DNA of 64,000 bases from positions 768,001 to 832,000 of the forward strand of contig NZ_RJVO01000001.1 in NCBI RefSeq assembly GCF_003730135.1, read 5' to 3'. Made by a program: the position numbers and the translations under genes. Numbering within the stretch: the stretch's first letter is position 1; every line of letters begins with the position of its first letter. Below, in pieces: positions 27,027 to 37,096 of the stretch. Source of the DNA: Stagnimonas aquatica (GTDB lineage Bacteria > Pseudomonadota > Gammaproteobacteria > Nevskiales > Nevskiaceae). The notes beneath the pieces were generated by a model. That model did no database searches, was not told the origin of the DNA, and saw only the letters and a program-made list of their open reading frames with translations.

Positions 27027-27425
27027 TTAGCCAGCCGCCGGAGGGGCGGGCGGGGTCACCTTCTTGATCGCCTTGGCGGCCTTCTTCTTCACCAGGGCAA
27101 CATCCTTCTTGACCTCCTTCTTCACCAGGGCGACTTCGGCCTTGATCTTCTTGACGACCTTGGCGAGGGTCTTGCCACCCTTCTTGGCAGCGGCTTTCTT
27201 GGCCGGAGCCTTCTTCGCAACCGCCTTCTTCGCCGGAGCCTTCTTGGCGACTGCCTTCTTGGCGGCAACCTTCTTCACGACTTTCTTGGCAACTGCCTTC
27301 TTGGCCGGGGCCTTCTTGGCGACCGCCTTCTTGGCCACCGGCTTCTTCGCCACAGCCTTCTTCACCACTTTCTTCGCGGCAACTTTCTTCGTCGCCTTCT
27401 TCGCCGCTTTCTTCGCTACTGCCAT
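27027..27425 (-). CDS. Histone H1-like lysine/alanine-rich DNA-binding protein
   Basis: The 132-residue protein starts at ATG 27425 after a GGGAGC ribosome site. Nearly the whole sequence is made of AAKK, VAKK and APAKK units, as in AlgP/AlgR3 and other H1-like proteins. A more mixed segment (KIKAEVALVKKEVKKDVALV) and a PPAPPAAG tail follow. It is strongly basic and probably binds DNA nonspecifically, altering chromosome structure. The repeat-rich DNA makes length variation between strains likely. A strong terminator follows. Confidence 0.85.
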   Translation of the reverse strand: MAVAKKAAKKATKKVAAKKVVKKAVAKKPVAKKAVAKKAPAKKAVAKKVVKKVAAKKAVAKKAPAKKAVAKKAPAKKAAAKKGGKTLAKVVKKIKAEVALVKKEVKKDVALVKKKAAKAIKKVTPPAPPAAG

Positions 27426-27930
27426 GTGTTTGCTCCCGAGGTCAGGTTGGTTAAGGCCTTCCAAAAACACTGATATGGCAAGCCTTATTCGGACACTAGC
27501 AAGAGCGCGCGCGCTTTGCACGCCACACCTGTGCTAGGGCGCACGCGTGGGCATGGCAACGACACTTTCCACCCGCGCCGGCAGCCGAACGAAGGCCTTT
27601 CCGAAGGGCTCCCGAAGCCGCACGACACACGCCCATGTGCGCAGTTTCAAAACCGCCTTTTTACTAGGAGAAACGCAGATTCAGGAGGCTTGCTTCGCGG
27701 CCATATCTCTGGTCGGCGAGCGCCTTCTTTTCGACTCGAACGCCGGCCGCTGCGAGACGAGTCGCAAGCGTTCGCGGCAACGCTCCCGCAGCGCGGCAGC
27801 GAAGGTGCTTGCGCGCAAACTTGCGCGCACTCGCGCAAGGTTCGCGCGCCGCGAACGGCGGGTAGAGTGCGCGCCATCCACTCGGCCAACGCCCCACCGC
27901 CGTCCGCGCACCTCGCACCGAACGTCACCC
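27426..27930. other. Intergenic region between the H1-like gene and the helicase
   Basis: About 500 bases without a gene I can support. The left part probably holds the divergent promoter of the H1-like gene. The right part contains GCGCGCAA/TTGCGCGC-type inverted repeats near 27810-27860 and a CGAACGC...GCGTTCG pair near 27738-27776. A long open frame runs through from 27547, but its composition is arginine-rich noise and it only becomes protein-like near 27931. Confidence 0.5.
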
Positions 27931-30237
27931 TTGTCCATCGTCACCGCCAACACCGACAGCCAGCCCGCGCAGTACCGCATCGCCGCCCGCGAGCTCTGCG
28001 AGTTCACCGCCAAGCACGGCGATCTCGATCTGCGCTTCACGCCGGCGCCGAGCGCGCTGGAGGGCATCGCCGGCCACGCCAGCGTTGCCGCCCGGCGCGG
28101 CGACGACTACCAGAAGGAGCTGCCGCTGCGCGGCCGCTACGGCGCGCTGGAGGTTCGCGGCCGCGCCGACGGCTACTACCCGGCGCGTCAGGAGCTGGAG
28201 GAGGTAAAGACCTATCGCGGCCGCCTGGAGCGCTTGCCGGAGAATCAGCGCGCGCTGCACTGGGCGCAGCTGAAGGTCTACGGCTGGCTGCTCTGCCAGG
28301 CGCTGGCGCTGCCCGAGCTGCGACTGACCCTGGTCTACTTCAACGTCGACAGTGAGCAGGAAACCCTGTTCAGCGAGCGCCACGATGCCGAGGGCCTGCG
28401 CACATTTTTCGAGACCCAGTGCGCGCACTTCCTGCACTGGTCGGCGAGCGAGTTGGCGCACCGGGAGCGGCGTGATCCGGCGCTGGCGGCGGCGGCCTTC
28501 CCGCACCCCCAGTTCCACGCCGGCCAGCGCCAGCTCGCCGAGGCGGTGTACCGCATGGCCGCGCGCGGCGGTGCTCTGCTGGCGCAGGCGCCGACCGGCA
28601 TCGGCAAATCCATCGGCAGTCTCTACCCGGCGCTCAAGGCGCTGGCGCGCGGCGAAGTCGAGAAAGTGTTCTTTCTCACCGCCAAGACTTCCGGCCGCCG
28701 GTTGGCGCTGGACGCTGCCGCCTCGCTGGTCGGCACCGCGACGACCGGCGCCATCCCGCTGCGGGTGCTGGAACTGGTGGCGCGCGAGAAGAGCTGCGAA
28801 CACCCGGACAAGGCCTGCCACGGCGAGTCCTGCCCGCTGGCGCGCGGCTTCTACGACCGCCTGCCCGCCGCCCGCGCCGCCGCCGTGCAGCGGTCGCGTC
28901 TCGATCAGGCCGGCCTGCGCGCGGTGGCGCTGGAGCACCAGGTCTGCCCCTACTACCTCGGCCAGGAGCTGGTGCGCTGGAGCGATGTGGTGGTCGGCGA
29001 CTACAACTACTACTTCGACGGCAGCGCCTTGCTCTACGGCCTGGCGCAGCTCAACGACTGGAAGCTGGCGGTGCTGGTGGACGAGGCCCACAACCTGGTC
29101 GAGCGGGCGCGCGGCATGTACTCGGCGGAACTCGATCCCATGCAGCTCGCGGCGCTGCGGCGCGTCGCCCCGGCCGAGCTGCGCAAACCGCTGGAGAAAG
29201 TCCGCCGCGCCTGGAGCCGCCTGCACCGCGACCAGACCGAAGCCTATGTCGCGCACGCGCAACTGCCGGACTCACTCTGCCGCGCCTTGCAGGAGGCGGT
29301 CTCGGCCATCGCCCGCCACTACGCCGAAGAGCCGCCGGCCAACGACAGTCCGCTGCAGGCCTGGTGGTTCGAGGCGGCGCAGTTTCTGCGCCTGGCGGAG
29401 AGTTTCGCGCCGGCGCATTCGCTGTTCGAGATCGTGCTGGAAGAAGCCTCGCAGCCGCGCCAGCCCGGCCGCTCGCGGCTGGCGATCCGCAACCTGGTGC
29501 CGGCGCCGTTCCTGGCGCCGCGCGCCGCGCGCACGCATGCGCTGGTGCTGTTTTCGGCGACTCTCAAGCCGCCGCACTACTACCGCGACCTGCTCGGCCT
29601 GCCGGCCGGCACGCAGTGGCTGGACGTGCCCTCGCCGTTCCGCGCCGAACAGTTGCGGGTGACGGTGGCGCGCGATATCTCCACCCGCTACCAGCACCGG
29701 CAGCGCTCGCTGCCCGCACTCCTCGCCCGGATGGCCGGGCAGTACCGCAAGCAGCCCGGCAACTACCTCGCCTACTTCAGCAGCTTCGACTATCTGCAAC
29801 AGGCGCTGGCGGCGTTCGCCGCGCGCTACCCGGAGATTCCGCTGTGGTCGCAGCAGCGCGGCATGCGCGAGCCGGAGCGCGAAGCCTTTCTGCAGCGCTT
29901 CGTGGCCGGTGGCGAGGGCATCGGCTTTGCAGTGCTGGGCGGCGTGTTCGGCGAAGGCATCGACCTGCCCGGCGAGCGGCTGATCGGCGCCTTCATCGCC
30001 AGCCTCGGTCTGCCGCAGATCAACCCGCTCAACGAGGAACTGCGACGCCGCCTCGACGCGCAGTTCGGCGCCGGTTACGACTACGCCTATCTCTACCCCG
30101 GCCTGCAGAAAGTGGTGCAGGCCGCCGGCCGGGTGATCCGCGGCGCGCAGGACCACGGCGTGCTGCACCTGCTCGACGACCGCTACGCGCAAGCCGAGGT
30201 GCAGGCGCTGCTGCCGCGCTGGTGGCAGATCGAATAA
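27931..30237 (+). CDS. DinG/Rad3-type Fe-S helicase with N-terminal nuclease-like domain
   Basis: I place the start at TTG 27931 (768 residues) because recognisable protein begins there; no ATG fits. An N-terminal PD-(D/E)XK-like domain (about 5-180) shows GRADGYYPARQELEEVKTY, with the D and ExK residues. The superfamily 2 helicase core follows: Walker A QAPTGIGKSIGS, an Fe-S cysteine set (CEHPDKAC, ESCPLA, QVCPYY) as in XPD/DinG, DEAH box VDEAHNLVERA, and C-terminal motifs VLFSATLKPP, GEGIDLPG and QAAGRVIRG. It is likely a DNA-repair helicase-nuclease. No partner gene adjoins. Confidence 0.88.
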   Translation: MSIVTANTDSQPAQYRIAARELCEFTAKHGDLDLRFTPAPSALEGIAGHASVAARRGDDYQKELPLRGRYGALEVRGRADGYYPARQELEEVKTYRGRLERLPENQRALHWAQLKVYGWLLCQALALPELRLTLVYFNVDSEQETLFSERHDAEGLRTFFETQCAHFLHWSASELAHRERRDPALAAAAFPHPQFHAGQRQLAEAVYRMAARGGALLAQAPTGIGKSIGSLYPALKALARGEVEKVFFLTAKTSGRRLALDAAASLVGTATTGAIPLRVLELVAREKSCEHPDKACHGESCPLARGFYDRLPAARAAAVQRSRLDQAGLRAVALEHQVCPYYLGQELVRWSDVVVGDYNYYFDGSALLYGLAQLNDWKLAVLVDEAHNLVERARGMYSAELDPMQLAALRRVAPAELRKPLEKVRRAWSRLHRDQTEAYVAHAQLPDSLCRALQEAVSAIARHYAEEPPANDSPLQAWWFEAAQFLRLAESFAPAHSLFEIVLEEASQPRQPGRSRLAIRNLVPAPFLAPRAARTHALVLFSATLKPPHYYRDLLGLPAGTQWLDVPSPFRAEQLRVTVARDISTRYQHRQRSLPALLARMAGQYRKQPGNYLAYFSSFDYLQQALAAFAARYPEIPLWSQQRGMREPEREAFLQRFVAGGEGIGFAVLGGVFGEGIDLPGERLIGAFIASLGLPQINPLNEELRRRLDAQFGAGYDYAYLYPGLQKVVQAAGRVIRGAQDHGVLHLLDDRYAQAEVQALLPRWWQIE

Positions 30238-30249
30238 CGAAAAACTGCG

Positions 30250-30375
30250 ATCAGTCCCCTCCCCTGCGTAGCGGGGGAGGGTTAGGGTGGGGGCGCTCCG
30301 CTCGCCCCACGGGATGCAGTGGTACACCCAGGCGCCCCCATCCCGGCCTTCCCCCGCTACGCAGGTGAAGGAGTG
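30250..30375. repeat. GC-rich palindromic repeat pair (REP-like), copy 2
   Basis: Two facing palindromes, CCCCTGCGTAGCGGGG near 30262 and CCCCCGCTACGCAGG near 30350, are separated by a GGGTGGGGGCG...CGCCCCCATCCC pair. The layout equals that at 44105-44220 and resembles 17411. It lies between the convergent helicase and ABC operon. A short TTAGGGCCTGTTAACACTAC follows at 30381, reminiscent of the end of the 7916 element. Confidence 0.75.
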
Positions 30376-30421
30376 AGTCCTTAGGGCCTGTTAACACTAC
30401 GGGGCTCGCTGCGCCCCAGCC

Positions 30422-31549
30422 TCAAGCCAGTTGGCTGAGCATCTTGCGGAAGCGGGCCAGCGACACCGCGAAGAACACCGCGCCGATCAGCACCAGCGCC
30501 AGGAAGTAAGGCCAGACCACCTCGAAGCCGGCGGCGCGGAACAGGATCGCCTGCGAGGCGGAGATGAAGTGCGTGGTCGGCGCCAGCAGCATCAGGTACT
30601 GCACGAACAGCGGCATGCTCTCGCGCGGCGTCGAACCGCCGGACAGCATCTCCAGCGGCATCAGCACCAGGATCAGCAGCAGCGCGAACTGCGGCATCGA
30701 ACGCGCCAGAGTGGCCATGAAGATGCCCATCGAGGTGGTGGCGAACAGGTGCAGCGCCGCGCCGGCCAGGAACAGGCCCACCGAGCCTTCGATCACCACG
30801 CCGAGCAGGCCCTGCACCACGAAGTGCAGCGACAGCGCGGCGGCCAGCAGCACCACCAGACCCATCGACCAGACCTTGGACAGCATGATCTCGGCCGGCG
30901 TCACCGGCATCACCAGCAGGTGCTCGACGGTGCCGTGCTCGCGCTCGCGGATCAGCGCCGCGCCAGTGAGCAGGATCGACAGCATGGTGACGTGATTGAT
31001 GATCTCCATCAGCGCGCCGAACCAGCCCTTGTTGAGCGTGGGGTTGAAGCGCGCGCGCAAGGCCAGCTCCACCGGCAACACGCTGGCCTGGCGGTGGCCC
31101 TGGAGAAACTCGTTGATCTCGCCGAGCAGGATCTGCTGGATGTAGCCGCTACCGGTGAAGGCCTGGCCCATGCGGGTGGCATCGACATTGAGTTGCAGGC
31201 TGGGCGCGCGGCCGGCGAGCACGTCGCGCTGGAAGCCAGGCGGGATCACCAGGGCGAAGGTGTAGTCGCCGGCGTCCATGCCCGGATCGACGGCGGTGAG
31301 CGGGATCAGCGCCGGTGGCAGGAACTGCGGCGGATAGAAGCTGGAGACCAGGCGTGAGGACAGCGGCGAGCCATCTTCGTCGACGATGGCGATGGGCGCC
31401 TTGTTGAGGGTTTCCGGCATCGCCTTGGCGGCCGAGTACACGGTGAACACGAACATGAACACCACCAGCACCAGCATGATCGGGTCGCGCCACAGGCCCC
31501 ATAGCTCCTTCACGCCCAGGCGGTGGATGTTGGCGAGCTGGCCGCGCAT
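30422..31549 (-). CDS. ABC-2 type permease of the RbbA efflux operon (YhhJ-like)
   Basis: The 375-residue ABC-2 permease has one N-terminal span, a large periplasmic loop (about 40-175) and five C-terminal spans. Typical segments are GAALIREREHGTVEHLLVMPVTPAEIMLSK and MLSGGSTPRESMPL. It is the last gene of an operon with an outer-membrane factor, an HlyD adaptor and the RbbA fusion. Its layout matches E. coli yhiI-rbbA-yhhJ. Confidence 0.9.
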   Translation of the reverse strand: MRGQLANIHRLGVKELWGLWRDPIMLVLVVFMFVFTVYSAAKAMPETLNKAPIAIVDEDGSPLSSRLVSSFYPPQFLPPALIPLTAVDPGMDAGDYTFALVIPPGFQRDVLAGRAPSLQLNVDATRMGQAFTGSGYIQQILLGEINEFLQGHRQASVLPVELALRARFNPTLNKGWFGALMEIINHVTMLSILLTGAALIREREHGTVEHLLVMPVTPAEIMLSKVWSMGLVVLLAAALSLHFVVQGLLGVVIEGSVGLFLAGAALHLFATTSMGIFMATLARSMPQFALLLILVLMPLEMLSGGSTPRESMPLFVQYLMLLAPTTHFISASQAILFRAAGFEVVWPYFLALVLIGAVFFAVSLARFRKMLSQLA

Positions 31550-31551
31550 GC

Positions 31552-34323
31552 TCAGCGCTCCTGCTTCTTCAGCAACAGGATCGCCAGCAGCAGAATCGTC
31601 GGCGCGCTCAACAGCAGCGGCCAGAACGAACCGCCGAGGTCGGCGAAGCCCAGGGCCTTGTTGAACACGCCCCGGCTGATGGTGAGGAAATGGCTGGCCG
31701 GATACAGCCGGCCGATCACCGCGCCGGCGCCTTCCAGCGAACTCACCGGATCGAGCAGACCGGAGTACTGAATGGTCGGGATCATGGTGCCGATCATGGT
31801 CAGGAACACTGCGGCCACCTGGCTGCGGGTGAAGCTGGAGGCCAGCAGGCCGGCGCCAGTCGCGCAGATCACGTAGAGCACGGCGGCGGCGAAGAGGGTG
31901 AGAAAGCTGCCCTTGATCGGCACCCCGAAGGCGGTCACCGCGAGCAGCACCATCAGCAGAAAGTTGAACAGCGCCAGCAGCACGTAGGGCAGTTGCTTGC
32001 CGAGCAGGAATTCGCTGCGCCGTACCGGCGTGACGTAGAGGTTGAGGATGGAGCCCAGCTCCTTCTCACGCACCACCGACAGCGCCGCCAGCATCGCCGG
32101 GATCATCATCAGCAGCATCGGGATCACCGCCGGCACCATCGCTGGCAGGCTCTTCACATCCGGGTTGTAGCGGAAGCGGGTTTCGATGTCGGCGGCGGCC
32201 ACCGCGCTCTGGCCCAGGCGCAGGCGCGACTGCTCGGCCAGCCAGGACTGGTGCATGCCCTGCACGTAGCCAGCGGCGGTCTCGCCGCGCATCGGCATTG
32301 CGCCGTCGATCCAGGCACCGACCTCCATCGCGCGGCCACGACCGGCCTCGCGGGCGAAGCCGGCAGGGATCTCCAAGGCCAGTGACAGCTCGCCGCTGCG
32401 CATGCGGCGGTCGAGGTCGGCGTAGTCGGTGATCGCCGGCTTCTCGATGAAATAGCGCGAGCCGGACAGGCTCAGCGCGTAGTCCTGGCTGAGCGTGGTC
32501 TGGTCGCGGTCGAGCACCGCGTAGTTGAGGTTCTCGACATCCATGCTGATGCCGAAGCCCATGATGAACATCAGCAGCAGGCTGCCGATCAGCGCCAGCG
32601 TGGCGCGCACCGGATCGCGTTGCAGCTCCAGTTGCTCGCGCAGGCTGTAGCTCCAGGCGCGCGCCAGGCTGAAGCCGCTCCGGCGGGTCCTGGCCGCGGC
32701 CGGTGTTGCCGGCGTCAGCGGCGCTGGGGCGCTGGCGGTTTCCAGTGCCGGCTCCAGTTGCTCGCCGCGCGCACCGGCTTCTTCCAGATAGCTGATGAAG
32801 GCCTGCTCCAGCGTCTCGGTGCCGCGCGCCTGGCACAGCGCGCGCGGGCGGTCGCTGACCAGCACCCGGCCGGCGTGCATCAGAGAGATGCGGTCGCAGC
32901 GCTCGGCCTCGTTCATGAAATGGGTGGAGATGAAGATGGTCACCCGGTCGCGGCGCGACAGCTCGATCAGCAGGCGCCAGAAGTTGTCGCGCGCCACCGG
33001 ATCGACGCCGGAGGTGGGCTCGTCAAGGATCAAGAGCTCCGGCTCGTGCACCATCGCCACCGCCAGCGACAGCCGCTGGCGCATGCCCAGCGGCAGCGCG
33101 TTGGGCAGCGCGCCGAGAAAGTGTTCCAGACCAAAGCGCCGGCTCATCGCCTGCACCCGCCTGGGTATTTCCGCCTCCGGCACCTGGAACAGCCGCGCGT
33201 GCAGCACCAGGTTCTGCTCGACGCTCAGCTCGGAGTACAGCGAAAAGCCCTGCGACATGTAGCCGACCCGGCGGCGGGTGGCGAGATCCTTGGGGTCCAC
33301 CACCTGGCCAAACAGCCAGGCCTGGCCCTCGCTGGCCGGCAACAGGCCGGTGAGCATCTTCATGGTGGTGGTCTTGCCGCAGCCATTGGAGCCGAGAAAG
33401 CCGAAGATCTCGCCACGGCGGATGCGGAAGCTGGCGTGGTCCACCGCCACGAAGTCGCCGAAGCGCATGGTCAGCTCGCGCGCCTCGATGGCCACCTGCT
33501 CGTCGGCGGTCTCCGCCAGCGGCGGAATCACCACTTTCTCGTGCCCCTGGCGCTTGACCTCGGGCAGCAGGGCGATGAAGGCGGCTTCCAGATCACGGCT
33601 GCCGGTGCGCGCCAGCAACTGCGCCGGCGTGCCGCTGGCCAGCACCCGGCCGGCATCCAGCGCCACCAGCCAGTCGAAGCGCTGCGCCTCGTCCATGTAG
33701 GCGGTGGCGGCGATCACGCTCATGCCCGGATGCAGCGCGCGGATGCGCCCGATCAGCGCCCAGAACTGGCTGCGCGCGAGCGGATCGACGCCCGTGGTGG
33801 GCTCGTCGAGGATCAGCAGCGCGGGGTCGTGGATCAGCGCGCAGCAGAGGCCCAGCTTCTGCTTCATGCCGCCGGAAAGCTTGCCGACCGGGCGGTCGAG
33901 AAAGGGATACAGCCCGGTGCTGCGGGTGAGTTCGTCGATGCGGCGACGACGCTCGCTGGCGCCGTGGCCGAACAGGCGCGCGAAGAACTGCAGGTTCTCC
34001 TCCACCGACAGCGTCGGGTAGAGGTTCCTGCCCAGGCCCTGCGGCATGTAGGCGATGTCCGGGCAGACCCGCTCGCGGTGACGGCGCTCGGCCATGTCGC
34101 CGCCCAGGGTGTGGACCTTGCCCACCTGCACCGCGCGCGCGCCGGCGGCGAGCGCCAGCAAGCTGGACTTGCCGACGCCGTCGGGGCCGATCAGGCCGAC
34201 CATGCAGCCGGCCGGCAGCTCCAGGCTGACGCCATCCAGCGCCAGGGTCTTTCCGTAGCGCTGGCTGACCTGCTGGAAGCGCACCACCGCCGGTCCGGAA
34301 GCCGGCTCCGGCAAGCTATTCAT
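31552..34323 (-). CDS. rbbA: RbbA-type fusion: two ABC ATPases plus ABC-2 permease
   Basis: From ATG 34323 (overlapping the stop of the adaptor gene) the protein has 923 residues. Two ATPase domains follow one another. The first has Walker [13 protein letters not shown], signature [12 protein letters not shown] and Walker [13 protein letters not shown]. The second has [13 protein letters not shown], a weakened signature [12 protein letters not shown] and [13 protein letters not shown] permease domain from about residue 550 resembles the YhhJ-like neighbour. In E. coli RbbA is called a ribosome-associated ATPase, but the operon here points to export of a small molecule or protein across both membranes. 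Confidence 0.92.
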   Translation of the reverse strand: MNSLPEPASGPAVVRFQQVSQRYGKTLALDGVSLELPAGCMVGLIGPDGVGKSSLLALAAGARAVQVGKVHTLGGDMAERRHRERVCPDIAYMPQGLGRNLYPTLSVEENLQFFARLFGHGASERRRRIDELTRSTGLYPFLDRPVGKLSGGMKQKLGLCCALIHDPALLILDEPTTGVDPLARSQFWALIGRIRALHPGMSVIAATAYMDEAQRFDWLVALDAGRVLASGTPAQLLARTGSRDLEAAFIALLPEVKRQGHEKVVIPPLAETADEQVAIEARELTMRFGDFVAVDHASFRIRRGEIFGFLGSNGCGKTTTMKMLTGLLPASEGQAWLFGQVVDPKDLATRRRVGYMSQGFSLYSELSVEQNLVLHARLFQVPEAEIPRRVQAMSRRFGLEHFLGALPNALPLGMRQRLSLAVAMVHEPELLILDEPTSGVDPVARDNFWRLLIELSRRDRVTIFISTHFMNEAERCDRISLMHAGRVLVSDRPRALCQARGTETLEQAFISYLEEAGARGEQLEPALETASAPAPLTPATPAAARTRRSGFSLARAWSYSLREQLELQRDPVRATLALIGSLLLMFIMGFGISMDVENLNYAVLDRDQTTLSQDYALSLSGSRYFIEKPAITDYADLDRRMRSGELSLALEIPAGFAREAGRGRAMEVGAWIDGAMPMRGETAAGYVQGMHQSWLAEQSRLRLGQSAVAAADIETRFRYNPDVKSLPAMVPAVIPMLLMMIPAMLAALSVVREKELGSILNLYVTPVRRSEFLLGKQLPYVLLALFNFLLMVLLAVTAFGVPIKGSFLTLFAAAVLYVICATGAGLLASSFTRSQVAAVFLTMIGTMIPTIQYSGLLDPVSSLEGAGAVIGRLYPASHFLTISRGVFNKALGFADLGGSFWPLLLSAPTILLLAILLLKKQER

Positions 34324-35393
34324 TCGCTGGCCCGCAGCGCCAGTTCCGGCGGCCACTCGGCGGCGGCGTCGAGCTTGAGCCAGGCGACACCCGGCAGGCC
34401 GGTCTTGACCTGCTCCAGGTGCTTTTTCAACAGCGCGCGGTCGATGTTGGCCTTGACCCTAAACATCAGCTTCTGCCGCTCGCTGGCGGTCTCCACCGTC
34501 TTCGGCGTGAACTGCGCGGTGCTCGCCACATAGCTGACCCGCGCCGGGATCGGAAAATCGGGCGCGGCATCGAGCAGGATGCGCACCTCGCTGCCCAGCG
34601 CCACCCGGCCGGCGACGGTCTCGGGCAGGAAGAAGCTCATGTAGACGTCGGAGAGATCAACCAGGTTGAGCAGCTTGCCGCCGGCGCCCAGCACTTCGCC
34701 GGGCTGCGCGATGCGGTATTGCACGCGGGCATCGCGCGGCGCCTTCAGCGCGCTGTCGGCGATGTCGGCCTCGATGCGGGCGATGGTGGCGGCGCTGGCC
34801 GGCACCGCCGACCGGGCGCCCACCACCTGCGCCCGCGCGGCGGCGATGCCGGCCTTCGCCGCCGCCGCCTGCGCCTGCGCGGCGGTCAGCGCCGCCTCGG
34901 CGCCGCGCACCCGGGCACGGTCGTCGTCGAGTTCCTGGATCGAGGCGGCGCCTTCGGCGGATAGCGATTCCGAGCGCGCCAGCCGACGGCGCGCGGCGTC
35001 GAGTTCGGCGGCGCGCAGCGCCACCACCGCCTGCGCGGCCAGCGCGTCGCTCTCGCGCACCGCCACCTGCGCCTCGGCGCTCGCCACCGCGTCCAGCGCC
35101 TGCTGGCGATGCGCGAGCGCCTCGTCGCGCTGCGCTTCCAGCACATCCACCTGCATGCGCGCCAGCACCTGGCCGGCCTGCACGAAGTCGCCCTCGTTGA
35201 CCAGCACCGCCTCCACCCGGCCACCGAGCTTGGTGGCGAGATCGACCTCGGTGGCCTCGATGCGGCCATTGCCGCTGATGAAGCCTTCGCCGGGACCTTG
35301 CTGACGCAGGCGGCTCCAGCCGTAGTAGGCGATGGCGGCGAGCACCACCAGGGCCACCAGGGCGAGCAGCTTCTTGTTGGAATAGGGCTTCAT
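34320..35393 (-). CDS. HlyD family periplasmic adaptor (YhiI-like)
   Basis: The 357-residue membrane-fusion protein has an N-terminal anchor ([18 protein letters not shown]), a biotinyl-lipoyl half ([20 protein letters not shown]), a long alpha-helical hairpin rich in Ala/Gln/Glu (about 75-215) and the return beta-barrel ([20 protein letters not shown]). It would bridge the RbbA/YhhJ inner-membrane exporter and the outer-membrane lipoprotein encoded nine bases upstream. Confidence 0.92.
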   Translation of the reverse strand: MKPYSNKKLLALVALVVLAAIAYYGWSRLRQQGPGEGFISGNGRIEATEVDLATKLGGRVEAVLVNEGDFVQAGQVLARMQVDVLEAQRDEALAHRQQALDAVASAEAQVAVRESDALAAQAVVALRAAELDAARRRLARSESLSAEGAASIQELDDDRARVRGAEAALTAAQAQAAAAKAGIAAARAQVVGARSAVPASAATIARIEADIADSALKAPRDARVQYRIAQPGEVLGAGGKLLNLVDLSDVYMSFFLPETVAGRVALGSEVRILLDAAPDFPIPARVSYVASTAQFTPKTVETASERQKLMFRVKANIDRALLKKHLEQVKTGLPGVAWLKLDAAAEWPPELALRASE

Positions 35394-35401
35394 CGGCGGA
35401 C

Positions 35402-36847
35402 TCAGGGCGTGGCGTTGGGGAGGGCATCACCGCCCAGCGCCGCGTACAACTGCACGCGGGCACTGAGCAGGGCGCGTCGGACCTGCACGCGCTGCTGCTC
35501 GGCGTTGAGCAGCTCGCGCTGGGCGTCGAGCACTTCCAGGAAGGTGGCGGCGCCAAAGTCGTAGCGCCGCTGCGCCAGCCGCGCCCGCTCGCTCTGCGCC
35601 GCCAGATTGCTCTCCTGGATGCGCAGTTGCTCGGCCTGCCAGCGCCCGGCGGCGAGGGCGTCGGCGACATCACGGAAGGCGCTCTGCACCGCGCCCTCGT
35701 ACTGCGCCACCGCGATCTCGCGACGCACCTCGGCGAGATCGAGCCCGGCGCGGCGCCGGCCGCCGTCGAAGATCGGCAGCGACAGGCTGGGCAGAAAGCT
35801 CCAGGCGCCGCTGCCGGCATCGAACAGGCCGGCAAGTTCGGCGCTGGCGCTGCCGTAGCTGCCGGTGAGAGTGATGCGCGGAAAGAACGCCGCGCGGGCG
35901 GCGCCGATATTGGCCTGCGCGGCGCGCAGGGCGTGCTCGGCGGCGATCAGATCGGGGCGCCGGTTGAGCAGCTCCGAAGGCAGGCCGGCGCGTGGCGCCG
36001 GCACCGGCTCGCTGTCGTCGCCGGATGGCAACGGCGCGCTCAGATCGGTGTCGCTGCCGAGCAGGCGCACCAGGGCATGCGCCTGCTGCGCGCGCGCCTG
36101 CGCCAGTTGCGCGCCCAGGCCCTGCGCCTGCGCCAGCAGGCTCTGCACCTGGGTCAGCTCCAGCTTGCTGGTGGCACCGACTTCATTGCGGCGGCGGAAG
36201 ATGCGCAGCGACTCCTCGCGGCTGGCGATGCTGCGCTGGGCCAGCACCAGCCGCTCGTCCAGCTCGCGCAGGCCCAGGTAGGCATACGCCACCTGGGCGA
36301 TCAGCGACAGCCGCACCGCCTGCCGGGCCGATTCGCTGGCGAGCAGGTTTTCCCGCGCGGCGGTTTCCAGACTGGCGATGCGGCCCCAGAAGTCCAGCTC
36401 CCAGGTGCTGCTGACCAGCCCGACCTGGTACTGGCTGGCGGTCACCGGCCGGCCGCTGACATTGAGATCGCCCGGCACCCGCGCGCGGCTGTCCTGCGCA
36501 GCCATTCCGATCACCGGATAGCGCTCGGCGCCTTGCAGGCCCAGGGCGGCGCGCGCCTCCTCCACCCGCAGCGCGGCGACGCGCAGATCGCGGTTGTTGG
36601 CGAGCGCCTCGGCGATCAGCGCGCGCAGGCGCGGGTCGGCGAAGTAGGACTGCCAGCGCGGATCGGGCGTCGCGGTCTCGTCCGCGACTGCCGTTGCATC
36701 GGCCGGATACTGCGCCGCCACTGGCAGCGCCGGTGCGGTATACGGCGGCGCCAGCGAGGCACAGCCGGCGAGCAGCAGCGCGCCCAAGCCCGACCACCGG
36801 CGGACACGGCGTCCGGCAGTGCCGGCATCAAACTCGGTGGTGGTCAT
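35402..36847 (-). CDS. NodT/OprM family outer-membrane efflux lipoprotein
   Basis: The 481-residue channel protein has a lipoprotein signal (LGALLLAGCASL, lipobox LLAGC) and two TolC-like repeats. Typical segments are WQSYFADPRLRALIAEALANNRDLRVA, WELDFWGR, and in the second half LNRRPDLIAAEHALRAAQANIG and LSLPIFDGGRR. It opens a four-gene tripartite efflux operon (channel, HlyD adaptor, RbbA, permease). An FNR-like box lies about 94 bases upstream. Confidence 0.93.
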   Translation of the reverse strand: MTTTEFDAGTAGRRVRRWSGLGALLLAGCASLAPPYTAPALPVAAQYPADATAVADETATPDPRWQSYFADPRLRALIAEALANNRDLRVAALRVEEARAALGLQGAERYPVIGMAAQDSRARVPGDLNVSGRPVTASQYQVGLVSSTWELDFWGRIASLETAARENLLASESARQAVRLSLIAQVAYAYLGLRELDERLVLAQRSIASREESLRIFRRRNEVGATSKLELTQVQSLLAQAQGLGAQLAQARAQQAHALVRLLGSDTDLSAPLPSGDDSEPVPAPRAGLPSELLNRRPDLIAAEHALRAAQANIGAARAAFFPRITLTGSYGSASAELAGLFDAGSGAWSFLPSLSLPIFDGGRRRAGLDLAEVRREIAVAQYEGAVQSAFRDVADALAAGRWQAEQLRIQESNLAAQSERARLAQRRYDFGAATFLEVLDAQRELLNAEQQRVQVRRALLSARVQLYAALGGDALPNATP

Positions 36848-36940
36848 CGGAGCGGGCGGTAGCGCTGAAGGAAGGAGCGGGACAGCCTCCGCAGCGGGCG
36901 GAGACGCTGGTCACTTTCCTCCCGCCATGCCTGTCTGGCG

Positions 36941-36954
36941 TTGACCCAGGTCAG
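36941..36954. promoter_or_regulatory. FNR-like operator upstream of the efflux operon
   Basis: TTGACCCAGGTCAG shares 13 of 14 bases with the perfect box before uspE. It lies about 94 bases before the outer-membrane lipoprotein gene (start 36847, minus) and 143 before the DUF349 gene (start 37097, plus). Confidence 0.6.
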
Positions 36955-37096
36955 CGCCGCGACAGGGCCTCGGGGCGGGTTCACCAGCCTGCGAAGCCCA
37001 GGTGCGTCGCCGCCAGGTCGCTCTCCGTGGCTGGAATGAAGCGGGCCATCCAGCGCAGGTAGAATGCCCGCCGGCCCCGATGCGGTGCAGGTCAAC

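Noticed and set aside
27060-27420. Repetitive AAGAAGG-type DNA as a satellite array
   Set aside because: It is the coding sequence of the AlgP/H1-like protein, with a ribosome site upstream and a terminator downstream.
27547-27930. N-terminal extension of the helicase from ATG 27547
   Set aside because: The extra 128 residues are arginine/serine-rich without similarity to the family, and recognisable sequence begins at TTG 27931.
30381-30400. Motif TTAGGGCCTGTTAACACTAC as an insertion-sequence end
   Set aside because: It resembles common IS/MITE termini and shares nine bases with the 7916 element, but no partner inverted repeat or transposase is visible nearby.
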